DNA of 64,000 nt, taken from assembly GCF_910589235.1 (NCBI RefSeq), contig NC_060955.1, positions 7,621,694 through 7,685,693 of the forward strand, in the 5' to 3' direction. The stretch is from Vespa crabro (lineage: Eukaryota; Arthropoda; Insecta; Hymenoptera; Vespidae). Positions 1 to 35,890 of the stretch are shown in pieces; position 1 is the stretch's first letter, and every line of letters starts with the position of its first letter. A model generated the notes under the pieces. That model was given only the letters and a program-made list of their open reading frames with translations, was not told where the DNA came from and made no database searches. A program made the position numbers and the translations under genes.

Positions 1-698
1 TTTACAGGCATTTATTAGCACAAGCATAATAAAAGAAAAAAAAAAGAAAAAAAAATAAAATCGCTAAATAAAATCGAAGATCATCTGTATAATACACATG
101 TATTATGTATGTATGTGACATACAAGCGCAATGTTACAATTACTGCAGAAAAACATATTTTTTACAACAATAAAAAAACAATAAGTATCCGGTATATATA
201 AGAATACATCAGATATAGTGTTTCTCTTTTCAATTTTATAAAATAAGAAAAATTAGATTTATAAAAAATAAATATAACTGTGATATAAATTTAAATACTC
301 AATCCAAGCATATTTGGAAAGCGTGTTTCACCTCTATGAAAAATGGAAAGGTAGCGGTAAGCTTCTTTTAAAAGATATTAATAAAAAAAAAGAAAACAAA
401 AAAATCTTGTAATACTATTAAAAATATATATGAATAGATTTATAACTTATTAATTGTGTAAAATTTACAATTACGAATTATATATAAAGATTATTTAAGA
501 AGATGATCTATTTAGTAATATTTACATATACATTTTTATCATTTAAATATATAATAACATATAATATAAAAATACAAGTATTTGTATTTTTATATCAAAT
601 TTTTTCATTATATTGTTAATTAAATAAACTAATATAATATGAAAAATCGCCAATCATATATGTAAGCACTGTATATCTAAAATTGAATTATTTCTTAC
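1..698 (-). other. scribble intron at the left edge
   Basis: This AT-rich stretch follows the donor site at 697-698 (GTAAGAAA on the minus strand), which ends the last scribble exon in the window. I found no PDZ4-like coding sequence in it, so it reads as intron leading to exons outside the window. Reading through the donor would add only 15 residues before a stop near 654, so an intron-retention isoform is possible but unsupported. A minus-strand AATAAA lies at about 11-16, which alone proves nothing. Confidence 0.6.
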
Positions 699-23764
<23,066 letters not shown>

Positions 23765-24739
23765 CGTATCCCTTTTTTCACTGTCGATCACGTAAATGCA
23801 GCACCGAACATAATTGTCTCTTGTAACCGCGAAGATGAAGGGTGGATCGAACGCGTAAGTTTATTATTTGCACATATTTTCCAGGTACGGGTGCGTCGAA
23901 GAAACGCGGAGCGAAACAAGCGGCACAACACACACTTTCACGCCCTACTCGGCTTTAAAACGCGCTCACTGCTTGTGCTTCCAAATCTGACGTCATCATG
24001 TCCACGAATCACAAAGCGCGTCGTTTTGCTTCAAACGTTAACGTCGATTGTCGCGCCGCAGTTTGGATATTTTTCGAATTATATCAATATGGCTACTTAT
24101 CCTTACTTCTTTAAATGCTATTACGAACGAGCCATATAGATGTGTTTTATGTTCTATGTGATTTCTCACTTACAAAATTAAATTATCAGTGGCGAAAGAT
24201 AACGATCTTAAGCGTATCTATGATACAAGTGTATAATATCAAATGTGGACGCAGGTGTTTTTTATAGTAACTATATATATATGTGTCAAGCTGAATCATT
24301 GTCAGCCAATGAGAAAATAGAATGGACCATTGTTCTCTTCGAATTAAATATTTGCTATTTAAAAGATAATTGTTTTATGAAGAGAATTAAAATTGGTGTC
24401 GGATGATTTCCCATGATATAATAAAAAATAGAAAGTCGTGCTCTATATGAGTATTCTGAAATGATAAGTTTCATTTCTGTTTTTTCTGTAGGAAATAAAA
24501 TTCATGAACTTTATTACTTTTATGATCAACAATTTAATTTTTTTCTTAATTTGCATAACTGTAAATAACTAATCTATGTTATTACATTCGTCGGTAAGTA
24601 CCTTTAAATTCATATGATAAAATAGAACGAAATATTTAATTTCTCTTTATACAAAAAATTGTCATTAATGATTATATTTAAACTTTTTGTTATAGAGCAA
24701 AATAATTTATTAATAATTTACTTATTCAAAATAAACAAT
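23765..24739. promoter_or_regulatory. Divergent promoter interval between scribble and PEX11-like gene
   Basis: The two start codons face away from each other (23764 minus, 24740 plus) with about 975 bp between them. The half nearest scribble (about 23820-24080) is much richer in CG dinucleotides than the flanks, with several CGCG and GCGT words, as expected of a broad housekeeping-type promoter in insects. It presumably holds both 5' UTRs. No TATA box or initiator could be assigned with confidence. A pyrimidine-poor AG at 24694-24695 might be the acceptor of a 5' UTR intron of the PEX11-like gene. Confidence 0.55.
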
Positions 24740-25832
24740 ATGGATGTAGAAATTTTATCAAATTACTTGGATACATACCATGGACGGGATAAAATTTTAA
24801 GAACTTTGTCATATATAGCAAAATTAACTACAGTGGCTACTACATCTAAAATAACGGAAGCAAAATTGAAAACATTTAGTAGTAAAATGAGCGAATGTAG
24901 AGTGATTTTACGTTTATTAGATGACTTACCAATATTTTATTATGCAAGAAAATATGGATGGGGAAAACAGGTATATGTTATATAATGTAATAATAAAAGA
25001 GTAAGTTCATTTCTATTCATATTTAAACTTATTATCAAACTTATTACATAATTTATATGATGCTTAGTTAGCATAAATAGCAATTTTATAATGTTTTTTA
25101 GAGACATTTAAATTTAATATATGATCTAATAGGAATCTGACTGGTTTATTAGAAGTATAGAACTGATACAAATCGCCGTGGATATGATCTTTAGTCCTAT
25201 AGAACATATCTGTTGGGCTGGAGAGAATCAAATTGTCTCGCTTAATTCTGCAAAATGGGATAATATTACTATATGGCTTTGGGTAGTGTCTCTCTATCTT
25301 TCTTTAACAAAGTAAGATTTTATTTAAAATTGTATATATATATATAATTTAAAAAAACATTTGTGTTAAGACTTATAGCAAACATATTTTTGGAATGAGA
25401 GATTTTTGTTTCCCATTTATTTATAATTCTATTATTTATCACATTATATCATTTATTTTCAGGTCATTGAGAAAAATAAGTCAATTGAAGTTAAACAAAT
25501 TACAAGGAAATGAAATGTGTGCAAACTCGAAGTAAGTATATTTTTTACAAGTTATACAATTTTGTAAATATAGTTATTCTTTAAATGTTGAAAATAATAA
25601 ATATTTCAACAGTGAAACAGACAAAAGAATTAACCATGTTATTCAAGAAGAATTAATAACATCCCTATGCTTGATATTGGACATAATTTATGCAGTCAGT
25701 TATCTTCCAAGTGGAGTACTTTGGGGTGGATTTTTAAAAACATGGCATATTGGGGCACTCGGTACTATATCCTCTTGCATTTCTCTTTACCGAGCATTGC
25801 ATAAAAAAATAATACAAAAAAAAAAGTTATAA
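24740..25832 (+). CDS. PEX11G: Peroxisomal membrane protein 11C (PEX11 gamma-like)
   Basis: PEX11 proteins sit in the peroxisomal membrane and promote elongation and division of peroxisomes. Coding exons are 24740-24970, 25133-25311, 25463-25531 and 25613-25832, all in frame, for 232 aa (human PEX11G is about 240). The N-terminal part has the family pattern: a LxxYxGRDKILRTLSYIAKL-type helix, then SECRVILRLLDDLPIFYYAR near residues 55-74. The middle has IFSPIEHICWAGE, and the C-terminus has a hydrophobic stretch (WHIGALGTISSCISLYRA, about residues 205-222) before a lysine-rich tail. I chose ATG 24740 because the homologous region begins just after it. An in-frame ATG at 24659 would add 27 unrelated hydrophobic residues. 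It is head to head with scribble and tail to tail with orb. Confidence 0.88.
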
Positions 25833-27317
25833 TTATCAAAACATTGAAATATCATATCACATGATTAATTGATTAATGAATAAGTAATATCATCTCTATT
25901 TTGTAAATTTGTATAAAGATGTATAATAAATTGTGCTATAATGAAATTTAGATATGAAAACGTATTTTTAATAAACTATATAATAAACTAGTATATGTTT
26001 TATCATCTTATCTTCTATGCTGAATCATATTTTTATTTATAACATTTCAATAGCACTTGATAACAACAAAGAAACAACGGGCTTATTAAAGAACACTTTA
26101 TTTAGTTCAATAAATCAGATTCAATACAGAGCACCTGTTGAACAAGGTTACAATACGAAAAGCTAAAGCGTCATAAATTACTAATATTGTCTATAGCTTC
26201 TTCATAGTCGAGATAAAGGTATCGAATTTGTTTTCATTGCAATATTTACTGCTGTGTAAATGTTTGTGTCTGTGATACAGTTATCCTGTTGCTATATAAT
26301 GTTCTAAATTATATTCATATTAACTCTTATTATTAATAAAAATAAATAATAGGAGGCACTTTTTCATGAAAATTAAAATAATTCAATAACTATAGTTCAA
26401 TCCTTTAAAAGTTTGATTAAATTCTTTAAAAGTTTTAGGAAAGCTTGACATTATGCATACCAATAACAGTCTTTTTCAATTAACACTAAATCACCCTGTG
26501 TATTGCATGGTATCAATGATTTAAAAATAATTTATTTCTCTCTCATGTTGGAATAAAATCTAAGGAGATTATATTAAAAGGCACGACATATTAAAAGTTT
26601 GTAAAGGAGACATTTCAGATAAAAGAGTATCTTTAAAATTTGTGTCAACCTCTAATTCTCTAATTGTTAATGATAGCTCGATACTTTGTGCAAGTATAGA
26701 CTCATTACTTTACTTTCTGTTCTAGCAAATGACTTATGGACTAAAATAATCCTAACATTAAGTCTTTTGGAAGCCTGATCAAAGCATACACATGTATATG
26801 CATCTTAAATACGTTACATTATATGTTAAAACAATTTTCACGTGAATTTTGTTTTACATAACAACCACGTTTATCACTCCTTCATCATCTTTAACATATT
26901 GTAACATAATACATAGTATTTTTATCTGTTCAAGTTTTTGGAATATTTGTGACTTTTGTATATTACTCTATAAAAGAATTTTTTTATATAGTATATTTTA
27001 TATAGTAGAATTTCTTCCTGAACAGTCTTATATTCTTTCAACATTAGTTTCTATTGCATTCATTTTTTCCATGAATATTCTACCATTAACAATGCGTTAC
27101 TGTTTTAGGCGCGATTAGTTATTGGTGAAATGGACAAGTTATTAGAGATGCTTAATTTTTATTAGAATGCCATTATTACATTAGAAATTTGTAGTATGCA
27201 TCAAAGGCACCAACGTAATTTCAAATTAAAAACTGTTACATTGAAATTATTTTATAGGTAATAAAAATATATCGAATAAAAACAATATAATAGACTTTTT
27301 TCTTTTCTCTTTTTTTT

Positions 27318-27348
<31 letters not shown>

Positions 27349-28635
27349 GTTAAATAAAGCAAACAAGTATTTTTAGCAATAATATCAGATTATATATCAT
27401 TAATATCGTTCGATAGAGGATAAAGGATATTGATATGAATGAAATTAGGAAAGATAAGAAATATTATTTCAAGGTTTTTACTAATTAAAGAGAACAAAAA
27501 GAACAACAAATTATGAAAAAGAAAGAAAGAAAAATAACAGCATAAGATTATCTGCAAAAATATGACTTTTAATTAATTCAACAAAATTATATCAAAACAT
27601 GAGAAACGCGGGTAAAGGATATACGGCGATATTTCATCGAAAGAAAATATATGTAACGCAATATAGTAACAAAAAATAAAAACAAAATCAATTCACTATA
27701 ATGCGTACCAGAATCGTAGACCGTGTACTTCTCCATTTCGTCAACAGTTAAACAGTCCCAGCGGATAAAGACTTATAAAAAGCTTACCGCTTCCCAACTA
27801 ACAATATAAATTATTAACTACAGTGGGCACGAATCGGTATTCTTTTTCTACACTATATAATATAAAGTAAAACTAACGGTGGGTATTATTGCTAGGCAAC
27901 TGTTCGAATTGGAAGAACGGCCTGCGTACTGGATGATAATACTTTCTTGAAAATCGATTCACCAATATACTATATATCAAGTAGACCATACAAAAAAAGT
28001 AACAAATACAATTGTTAATTCGCCCGATCAAAAAAGGACTAAATGTATAGTCTCGTTAAAGTAATAATTAACAATTAAGCGTAAATCTTCTGCCAAGAAG
28101 TAGTTATTATCATGACGACAGGAGTATCGCGAAGAAATTCTAAGCTTCAACTAAGCTTATCCATAATCACTATACATTTTAACGACTTTCACTTTGTCGT
28201 GTAAAAAAAAACAATATTAACACCATAAAGCCATCATTCAGTTTATATGAAAATTTAACGAAAAGGCAAATACCTTACGTATAATCTCAGTGCATTCTGG
28301 CGAATTATTGACACGATTACTTTTCTCGTAGTAAAATAATTAACAAGAGCACCAGACCCTAAGTAAACATATTAAATAAAAGTAATGCTTGTCCCGAATG
28401 TAGCGGGAAACCACATTCACAAATGATAACAACTGAATCGTTGTAATTTTGCGGACAAGCTGGAATTTCCGATATATCGTCCTTTTTATCATCGGTCCAG
28501 CTGCCCACAGCTTTTTATAATAAAAACTAACATTATACCTTGTCAATAAGTCAACCAGTGCAACGTCCGTATCAAAACAAATAGTCAAAAGAGAACTGAA
28601 CGTGGCTGCACGGGGAATACACTTTCATAATTCCT
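25833..28635. other. Convergent 3' region between PEX11-like gene and orb
   Basis: No coding sequence was recognised. Plus-strand AATAAA signals at about 25925 and 25970 suit the PEX11-like transcript. A minus-strand AATAAA (TTTATT at about 26097-26102) could end the orb transcript, which would give orb a 3' UTR of about 2.5 kb. On the orb strand there are several UUUUAU-type words (plus-strand ATAAAA near 26338, 27264, 27276, 27672, 28376 and 28519). A poly-T run lies at 27309-27348. The long 3' UTR is an inference. Confidence 0.55.
27309..27348. repeat. Poly-T tract
   Basis: A near-continuous T run with a single C interruption lies in the probable orb 3' UTR, where it would read as poly-A in the orb transcript. 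Confidence 0.9.
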
Positions 28636-29653
28636 TCAAATACCAAAATTGGAAGTGCGGGAACTAGAATTAATACCCATATTAGGTGATAATTCGATCA
28701 CCTGACTTTTCTTAGAATTACGCGTTAAAGGCTTATGGTATCGCATTGATTCCATAGAGTGTTGCCATAGCCAGCATCTACGGCAAAAATACCTGAAACA
28801 TATCTGAAACCAGCATAAAATTACATTACGAATGTTTTTTATTCAATCGATAAAAATGTAATAAAAATTTTGAAATTACTTCTTCCCGGCAAAAATAAGT
28901 TCCTTGTTGGACGAAACACCCAGAACACATAGAATCTTCAAGATAAGGATCAACTTGTACCTAACATATAAGAATATAATATTGTAATTATTAATTATAG
29001 TTTCTTTTATTTATTATTATATTCTTTACTATTATATACCTTTTTTGTAAATTTAGCAGTTTTTATTTCAATAAAAGCAGCTGATACTGCTTTTTTGTAC
29101 GAACTCTTCGTACTAAATGTAACGCGACCTGATCCTATTGGATACTTGTATTTATCAGTGTCAATACCTGAAGGTAAAACAATTATCATCATTATATAAT
29201 TATATACAATATTTTAATAATCGCTTGTTGAGTTTTACAACAATTTAAAAGTACCTGTATAAATAACGCCATGAAACAGATCATTCATAATTTTCGCTAA
29301 ACCTTCAGCAGTTAGCATGCCATGCAACGCACCAACAAAAACTGTTTTGTGCGGGTCAAGCTTTTGTGATGGTAATTTAACGTAATTACTGTCGTTAAGA
29401 CTCCACGGAATGACTTGAACCTATATTTAAACGAAATATATTAATTTACATTTATATAAATAAAAATGTTGTAGAAAATTATTCTTACGTAACATACTTC
29501 TTTTCCTTTCATACGTTTTGAAGAAATTCTATAATACCAACTTCCGCCGTTGGTAACATCATACGTACAACAGGCCAACAAAGATCGCACCTAATATTCA
29601 TATTTGTAATTAATTTTTATCATTATATATAAATGTAAAGCACTTTATAATAT

Positions 29654-29739
<86 letters not shown>

Positions 29740-31522
29740 CCTGCTTTTCAGTATCAAAAATAATATACGCGTAGCCTTTCGGCTGTGTAGTAGATTGTTC
29801 TTTTTTTGGCCATTCGACGCGAATCAGACCAAATTGTTTGAATGTTGCTATCAAAAGAGATTCCGTAATATCCCATGGAAGGCCACCAAGAAATACTTTT
29901 GAAGAATATCCTGTTGGTTTTTGAGTACGTTGAGGCAATACACCGCTCCAAGTACAAGTTGGATCACAGAGCGCTAGAAAATCATACGATAGCTCGAAAT
30001 ATATATATAATAAGTATATTATATAGATTATTCATTTACCAGCTGCATTTCGATGGAACTTTGCCGCTCGATCCAAAGATATTTGTGCATCAGGGATATT
30101 AAAATGAGGAGAATTTAACATCATATGCGGATTCCCTGTTGAGCAACAACCCTTTTCATGATTTAAAAGTGAATTCAATAAGGTACTAGATGGCGGTGAA
30201 CCGCAATGGTGAGTCCGATTTTGACCATGTGTTTGATGATGATGCAACGATGATAAATTCTGATGAGACGGTGATAAATATTTTTTTATCGCCATACGTT
30301 GCAAGGCCGCTGTCCTATTGTTTCCATACAGATCTGTTTCCGGTGACATTAATGATCTTAATGATTGAGGATAACATCTGTGAGACGACGTATTTAATGA
30401 CAGACAGTTCTGTAAAAAAGATATATTATTGTATTTTTTCAAATTTTTATAAAGCCATAATACGTAAGAATCATTTCATTTATTGACGATTACCATTATA
30501 TTAGACAAGGAACCATCCATACTATTACAACCACTCGTCTCCGAATCTGCTGGTGAATTAGATCGTGATACATTGCATCCTGCTGTGTGAGGATATTCTA
30601 AAGTAGGACTACCGCAACTACTGAAATCGAATATATGTACGATCGAACGTTACTAATATACTTTTGTTTAGATTATTTTTTGATTACGATCATTTGTCTT
30701 TTCAACACCTGCATTACCTGTATGGTGGTGAGCCTCGAATAGCTCTGCCATATGGTGAATGAACAGGTGACGAAGGAGAACCTACATGTTGAAGCGACGA
30801 ACGACTTGCTGCCGATGATCCTGAATACAAGCTGTTAGCAGTTTGTGGAAACGTGTATGGATTAGAGTATAGACTTCCAGGGGTACTTGGACTTCCAGAA
30901 GTAGTAATCGAATTTGGTGAACCAGGGACATCAACCGTAGTCGAGTTAGAATAAAATCCGTAGTTGTCATCGCACTATTGTTTTTAGATAAAATAATAAC
31001 ATTTTTCAATGTATCTGTTTGATATATTAATTAAATTCGATTAGATCCTATCGATCGAATAAATATTATATCTACGTAACACAATCCTTGGAGTATATCC
31101 AAAACAGTGTAGCAAATTATCACGAGGGAATCGACTTCCTAGGAATACAGCAAGTTCACGGAAGCCATCGAGGTAGGACAAGAAAGGCCATGATAGAATC
31201 GTTTGGCTCAAGTCTACAAGTACTTGGCTCTACTGAAATCGAGGTCGCTTCGACACATCGCTTCTATGTAATTTACTTTACTCTTCGCTTTATAAACCGA
31301 GACTAATGCACGCATTTTGACATTTCAAGAACCTCATCTATATACGTGTATATATATATATATACATTAACTATTAACACACTAATGTATCCAAGAAGCG
31401 AAGAGAAAAAGATTTATTTCGATATTTCTACTTTTTATGAAAATTATAAAATAAAAAAGAATTAATGCAAAATTGGATATTATATATGCTTGTTTGAAAG
31501 ATAAAATATTAATAATGACAAT

Positions 31523-31601
<79 letters not shown>

Positions 31602-33971
31602 ACTGAGTAAAAAATGAATGGCAGTTTATATCGATGATCGATGTGGTGGCTTGCCGTTTGAATTGGGAAAAATTAGTCAGTCTGGATAGAATAAGGGGTA
31701 GTTGGAGTTACTCCAATGGGGATGATCATTGTTCCGGTTATTGCATTGGCAGCAACCAGACGTCTCAAGCACAATACTGCCTATTTCACGTTTGGCGTTT
31801 TTATCGCAATCCTACGTGTAATATTTACAGGCTGCCAAAATTGTTATAGGCTCTCTACATATACTAGCGACCCTTACCCATTATTATTACGTCTTTGAAT
31901 TCTCCGATATTTCATGGAACTTCATGAATGATAAAAAATCATTGTCGGATAAATATTTATAAAAGTCGATTTTTTTCAATTAAATTTAAATATGTAATTA
32001 CTTCATCAATTAATTCTATTTAATTTTAATTTTATATGTTTTCGAAGCAAAGTTATCTTATGTAAGTATCAAATATATTTTAATGTTTAAATTTTTAAAT
32101 CGTACAAACTATTTTGTGAATACAATTAGAGCTTATCTAATTATTCATACAAGCTTTATCGTATTAATTTTTCCAGATCCACCTACTTTGCCTATGACTC
32201 GTAGTTAAATGATTCTACGATATGTAATCGTACTTTCAAATGAGTCTAACGATCGTAATACTTTTACGTACACACGCAGTAACCATAGATTCCGTGGAAA
32301 TAAGCAATTCTTCTTGAGATATAATTAAGTCTTAATACATTTTATTTGTATTTTGCGACGTTTATGTTTACCAAATTAATTTCAAATTTATAATAACCAA
32401 CCGAGCGAAGAAGCTTTATGATCAAAACAAGGTTAGTAGATTATCTACGAATCTACTAGGAAACTTTTGTACGCGTGACGAATTTCAACGACGTTATAAA
32501 ATCTTTACAAATGTACATTTAATATTGATTTACCTGATAACGTTGATGAGAGGACGTCTGATTGCGATGTTGTCCATGATGTTGATAATTACGATAATTG
32601 GGTGAATCGACTACAGATTGATTGCCCATTAATGATCCTCGAGGTAAACTCAGTCCGAATAAATCTGAAATACTCATATCCCCTGTGCGAAGAAAACCAA
32701 AAGAAACGCGTTTCAAAAATTCGAAGAGAAGACAGAATCGCAAGTTAGTGATAAAAAGAAAAGTCGGAACAATTATGGCTTTTGGCAACTTAATTATTAT
32801 AATCCAAATATAAAATAGTTTATTTTAATATAAAAAAAGAAAAAAAAAAAGAAAGAAAAAAAAATACGAAGTCAATTCGTTGATTACATCGTTGTTACTT
32901 CTTTCTCCAGCTTGATATAACAACAATTTATATAAATTAAATTTGATCTGACCTAAGTTTTAATCTTAACGTCTTTGAAGAAAAAAAGGGAAAAAATGAT
33001 CTAATCAAATATCTTCATATATGTTAGCTCACCTTCGATGTTAGGACTTTTGGTAGATTGTGAGTAAGAGGTATCATGTGAATAATTCGGATACAAGCTC
33101 GACGTCGTCGGCAAGTCTAGCAATAAATTGTTGATCGATTGTAGCTGATGCAATTGCTCGCGTTCTCGTTCGCGTTGTTGATCTCGTGGCTGGTGTTGTT
33201 GCGTCTTTTCACGATGCTGCTGCGCCTGTAGAAGTTGTTCCCGTTCTCTCTGCTGCAACTGCAATTGCTGCATTTCTTGGTCGTGCTGCGTATGCAGTTG
33301 CAGACCCTGCGTCGTCTCATTACGTTCCGAACCTTCCCACGTGTTCGTTTCATCTTCATCGTATGACAAAGACAACTGCGAAAAAAAAAAATATAAAAAA
33401 AAAGTACATAAAAAATAACAAGAGAAAATTTTTCGTTCGAACAAAAACGATCGTTGATATACGGATTCATTCGTGAAAATACGTATATACATGTGTACGT
33501 AGTATATACATATGTACTCGATGAGGGGGGGGGAACAAAACATCGTCACACTATTGTATTTTTTTTTATTCGTATAGATAAAAATTTTGAATAACATCCA
33601 CTCCTATAAGAAGAAACCGCGAAAAAAACAAGTATTTTGGATACAGTAGGAAAGCTTACGTACCCAAGAATTTTTCGACCTCATCCCTGTGAACGACAAC
33701 AACCGAATATGCTCCACAAGCTTTCGATAGACAACAACGAAAACAGGACGTCAAGGACGTTACTTCCAACTAGCGTTCGTGGAATTCGGAAAAAAAATTC
33801 TCTCGAGTCGGGAGATAGCGAGCGAATCTATTCAACGTCTTGAGAGACAAACTCTAAACTTCCTGGAATTCTGCCCTTTCAAGTTCAAAGTTATGAGACG
33901 GTTTAACAGAAAACTTCTGCGAAATTTTGTTTTCTCAATAATTATCATTGTTAACGCGCTAGGTTCTACTG

Positions 33972-34012
<41 letters not shown>

Positions 34013-35890
34013 ACACACATACATACATACTAATGCGTAGTTTCTAATATCAGTTCCTTGTACGTTACAATAGTGTAGTAAAAAAACAACTTTATCCATG
34101 AAGTACGCATAAACAAAGACGAATACAATGTTATTTCTTCTAAAGGAATAGAAATATTCGATTTTAACATACTGACATCAAAGAAAATTAAATTGTACTG
34201 GGAATTATTGTTTTTGCATATTATAGCTATCTTATACAGAAATCAAACACCTGTCATAAGCAGCGCATAATTCGCTGATTCGTCGAAATATATATATGCA
34301 TCTCCCGACATCTCGTACTTGATAATCAAACGAACGATCGTAAAAGTATCTAAATAATAAGGTAAACAGTTACTTTAAGTCGTAATATTTTGATATGGTA
34401 AGAACTAAGGAAGCTATGTGAGACAAAGTACTCAAAACAATGTTTATAAATGTAAAGTTTAGGTAAAGAAAGAATAGAAGTCCTTTACAAAGTAGGCACA
34501 AGTCAAAGAGAGAAAACTTTGGGTTTCTTTGTTTTTTCATTTTTTTTCTTATCTCGATCTTATATCAAAGCTAGTATTTAGATACGTTGAACTCGTTAAT
34601 AGATTCAACGAAAAGAATATCATTTGATTTTCTATAATTATCAATTAAGTTAAAAATTAAGGATTACCATAGTATAATTACGTCGACTTAAAGGTGATTT
34701 TATATTAGCACGAAATTAATATCATTTCAATAGCATATACGTGATTCGTTCGTTCTTTCGACGCTATGATTGGTCAACGAGTAATGCTTTTTTATAATTG
34801 GTCAAAAAAATCAAAGTAGCTGTACGAGATATCAGTAAGGGAATAACGCAAAAAAAAAACAAATGAAATATGAATCTTTTTTATCGTAAAAAAATATAAA
34901 ATTAATATAAACGAACATACATATTTAGCGATTGGTCGATTAAAGTACACACTTATGTAAGATCGAATTATTAATAGAAAGATTTGTATAGATAAATAAA
35001 ATGTTCGAATAAATCTTATTAAATCATTTTCTTCGTCAAGTCTAACGTGTGCTAATTAAATAATGTCGATTACCCTAAAATCGTAGATTTATTGACGGAT
35101 AGAAAAAAGATGGATAGATAAAAGAAAAGAAGGTCGCAATTGCGTGGAGATAGTGACGTAACGAAGGAGGAAGTAAAATACGGGTCGTATCGGTTATCCT
35201 AGGATTACAGAAAAGAAGATTTCTATTTATTCTTTTTTCGCTCTTACGTTTATAATATGCTAAGTCGTTCGTATTCTCATTGTTAGCAAATATAATAAAA
35301 GCATGAATAAAATTTAAAATTTAATCGATGAGGTCGCGACGGCGTAGATCGAGTAGAGTTCTCCTTAATAGATATGATAGACTTTTTGTCGAAAATATAA
35401 CGTAAGAATATCTTCTAACGTAAAAAGAAAATAGATGAAACAAAAGGAGAAAAGAAAGAGAAAGAGAAGAAGAAAAGTCAGAGGGCGCAACGATGGAGAC
35501 GACGTGACGCGATAAAGGTGAGATTCGTCCATCAATCCGCGGGCCACGCAACGTGTTTTGCACGTGGTCATTTCAGAAGAGAGAAAAAGAAATATATGTA
35601 TGTGTATATATTTATATATATATATACACATACACATTCGTATAAACGATTCACTCCGTTTGTTTATTATCTTTGGGGACATATCTTTTATGTTTAATGT
35701 TTGTTTCAAATCGATTGACAATCGTTCATATTATTAAAAAGAAGACGACAAATATTAAGCGTAATTATTCCTGTAAGACATACGTAATAAAGAAAAATGA
35801 AATGCCATTTCGTACAATTCTCGAAAACAAATGTAACATTTCGATTGGAAGGATATTATATGTACTTACTGGTTGCACCAACGTAGGCAT
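28636..35890 (-). CDS. orb: Orb / CPEB1, cytoplasmic polyadenylation element-binding protein
   Basis: Orb binds U-rich elements in 3' UTRs and controls poly(A) length and translation, classically in oocyte patterning. Coding exons in transcript order: 35870-35890, 33033-33375, 32534-32682, 30718-30974, 30494-30620, 30040-30409, 29741-29973, 29498-29590, 29255-29420, 29040-29167, 28880-28960, 28636-28803. All are in frame, for about 711 aa. Residues 38-86 are rich in Q, R and E. RRM1 starts near 448 (KVFLGGLPWDITE) and RRM2 near 556 (KTVFVGALHGML). The zinc-binding C-terminus has C641, C644, C653, C658, C663 and C666 (CSGC, YFCREE, CFRYFCRRCW). GIDTDKYKYPIGSGRVTF is the CPEB1-type RRM2 signature, placing it with Orb rather than Orb2. 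The 21-nt first coding exon and the acceptor at 30974 are the least certain parts; the RRM/zinc half is near certain. Confidence 0.94.
29660..29736. repeat. (TA)n microsatellite in orb intron
   Basis: TA repeats fill most of the small intron downstream (transcript sense) of the RRM1 exon, ending only a few bases from its donor site at 29739-29740. Confidence 0.93.
30975..32533 (-). other. orb: orb intron 3 with (TA)n and two GC-raised segments
   Basis: The intron lies between the MSISDLFGLS-containing exon and the glycine/serine-rich exon. It holds a (TA)n run at 31529-31596 and two segments (about 31085-31310 and 31625-31900) with clearly higher GC than the rest and longer open frames on both strands. 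I could not match either to a known protein. They may be alternative first exons or untranslated exons of orb. Confidence 0.6.
33376..35869 (-). other. orb: orb intron 1, 2.5 kb
   Basis: This is the intron after the 21-nt first coding exon. The donor is GTAAGT at the 35869 end; the acceptor at 33376-33377 follows a T-rich run. It contains a (TA)n run at 33976-34009 and a tatgtgta/tacacata inverted repeat near 35595-35635. A good donor at 33658-33659 (GTAAGC) suggests an alternative 5' exon there, but its frame does not fit the downstream reading frame, so it would be non-coding. Confidence 0.6.
33976..34009. repeat. (TA)n microsatellite in orb intron 1
   Basis: An uninterrupted TA run passes into a short ACACAC stretch. 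Confidence 0.9.

Noticed and set aside
26849..27118. 89-codon plus-strand hydrophobic frame in the PEX11/orb convergent gap
   Set aside because: T-rich DNA gives F, I, Y and L runs; there is no start context, splice support or family motif, and it is antisense to the likely orb 3' UTR.
28636..28792. Acceptor at 28793-28794 for the last orb exon
   Set aside because: It breaks the reading frame. The acceptor at 28804-28805 restores the conserved CFRYFCRRCW zinc-finger segment in frame.
29489..29497. Donor GTAAGA at 29487-29488 for the orb exon ending in KGKE
   Set aside because: Using it would insert three residues (VCY) before VQVIPW. The donor GTATGT at 29496-29497 gives the conserved KGKEVQVIPW junction instead.
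29741..29957. Second minus-strand frame overlapping orb RRM1
   Set aside because: The alternative frame shares the exon with the perfect RRM1 sequence and has no motif; it is a shadow.
30782..31009. 75-codon minus-strand frame over the orb serine/glycine-rich exon
   Set aside because: It uses a different frame from the one that joins both neighbouring exons in phase and has no recognisable content.
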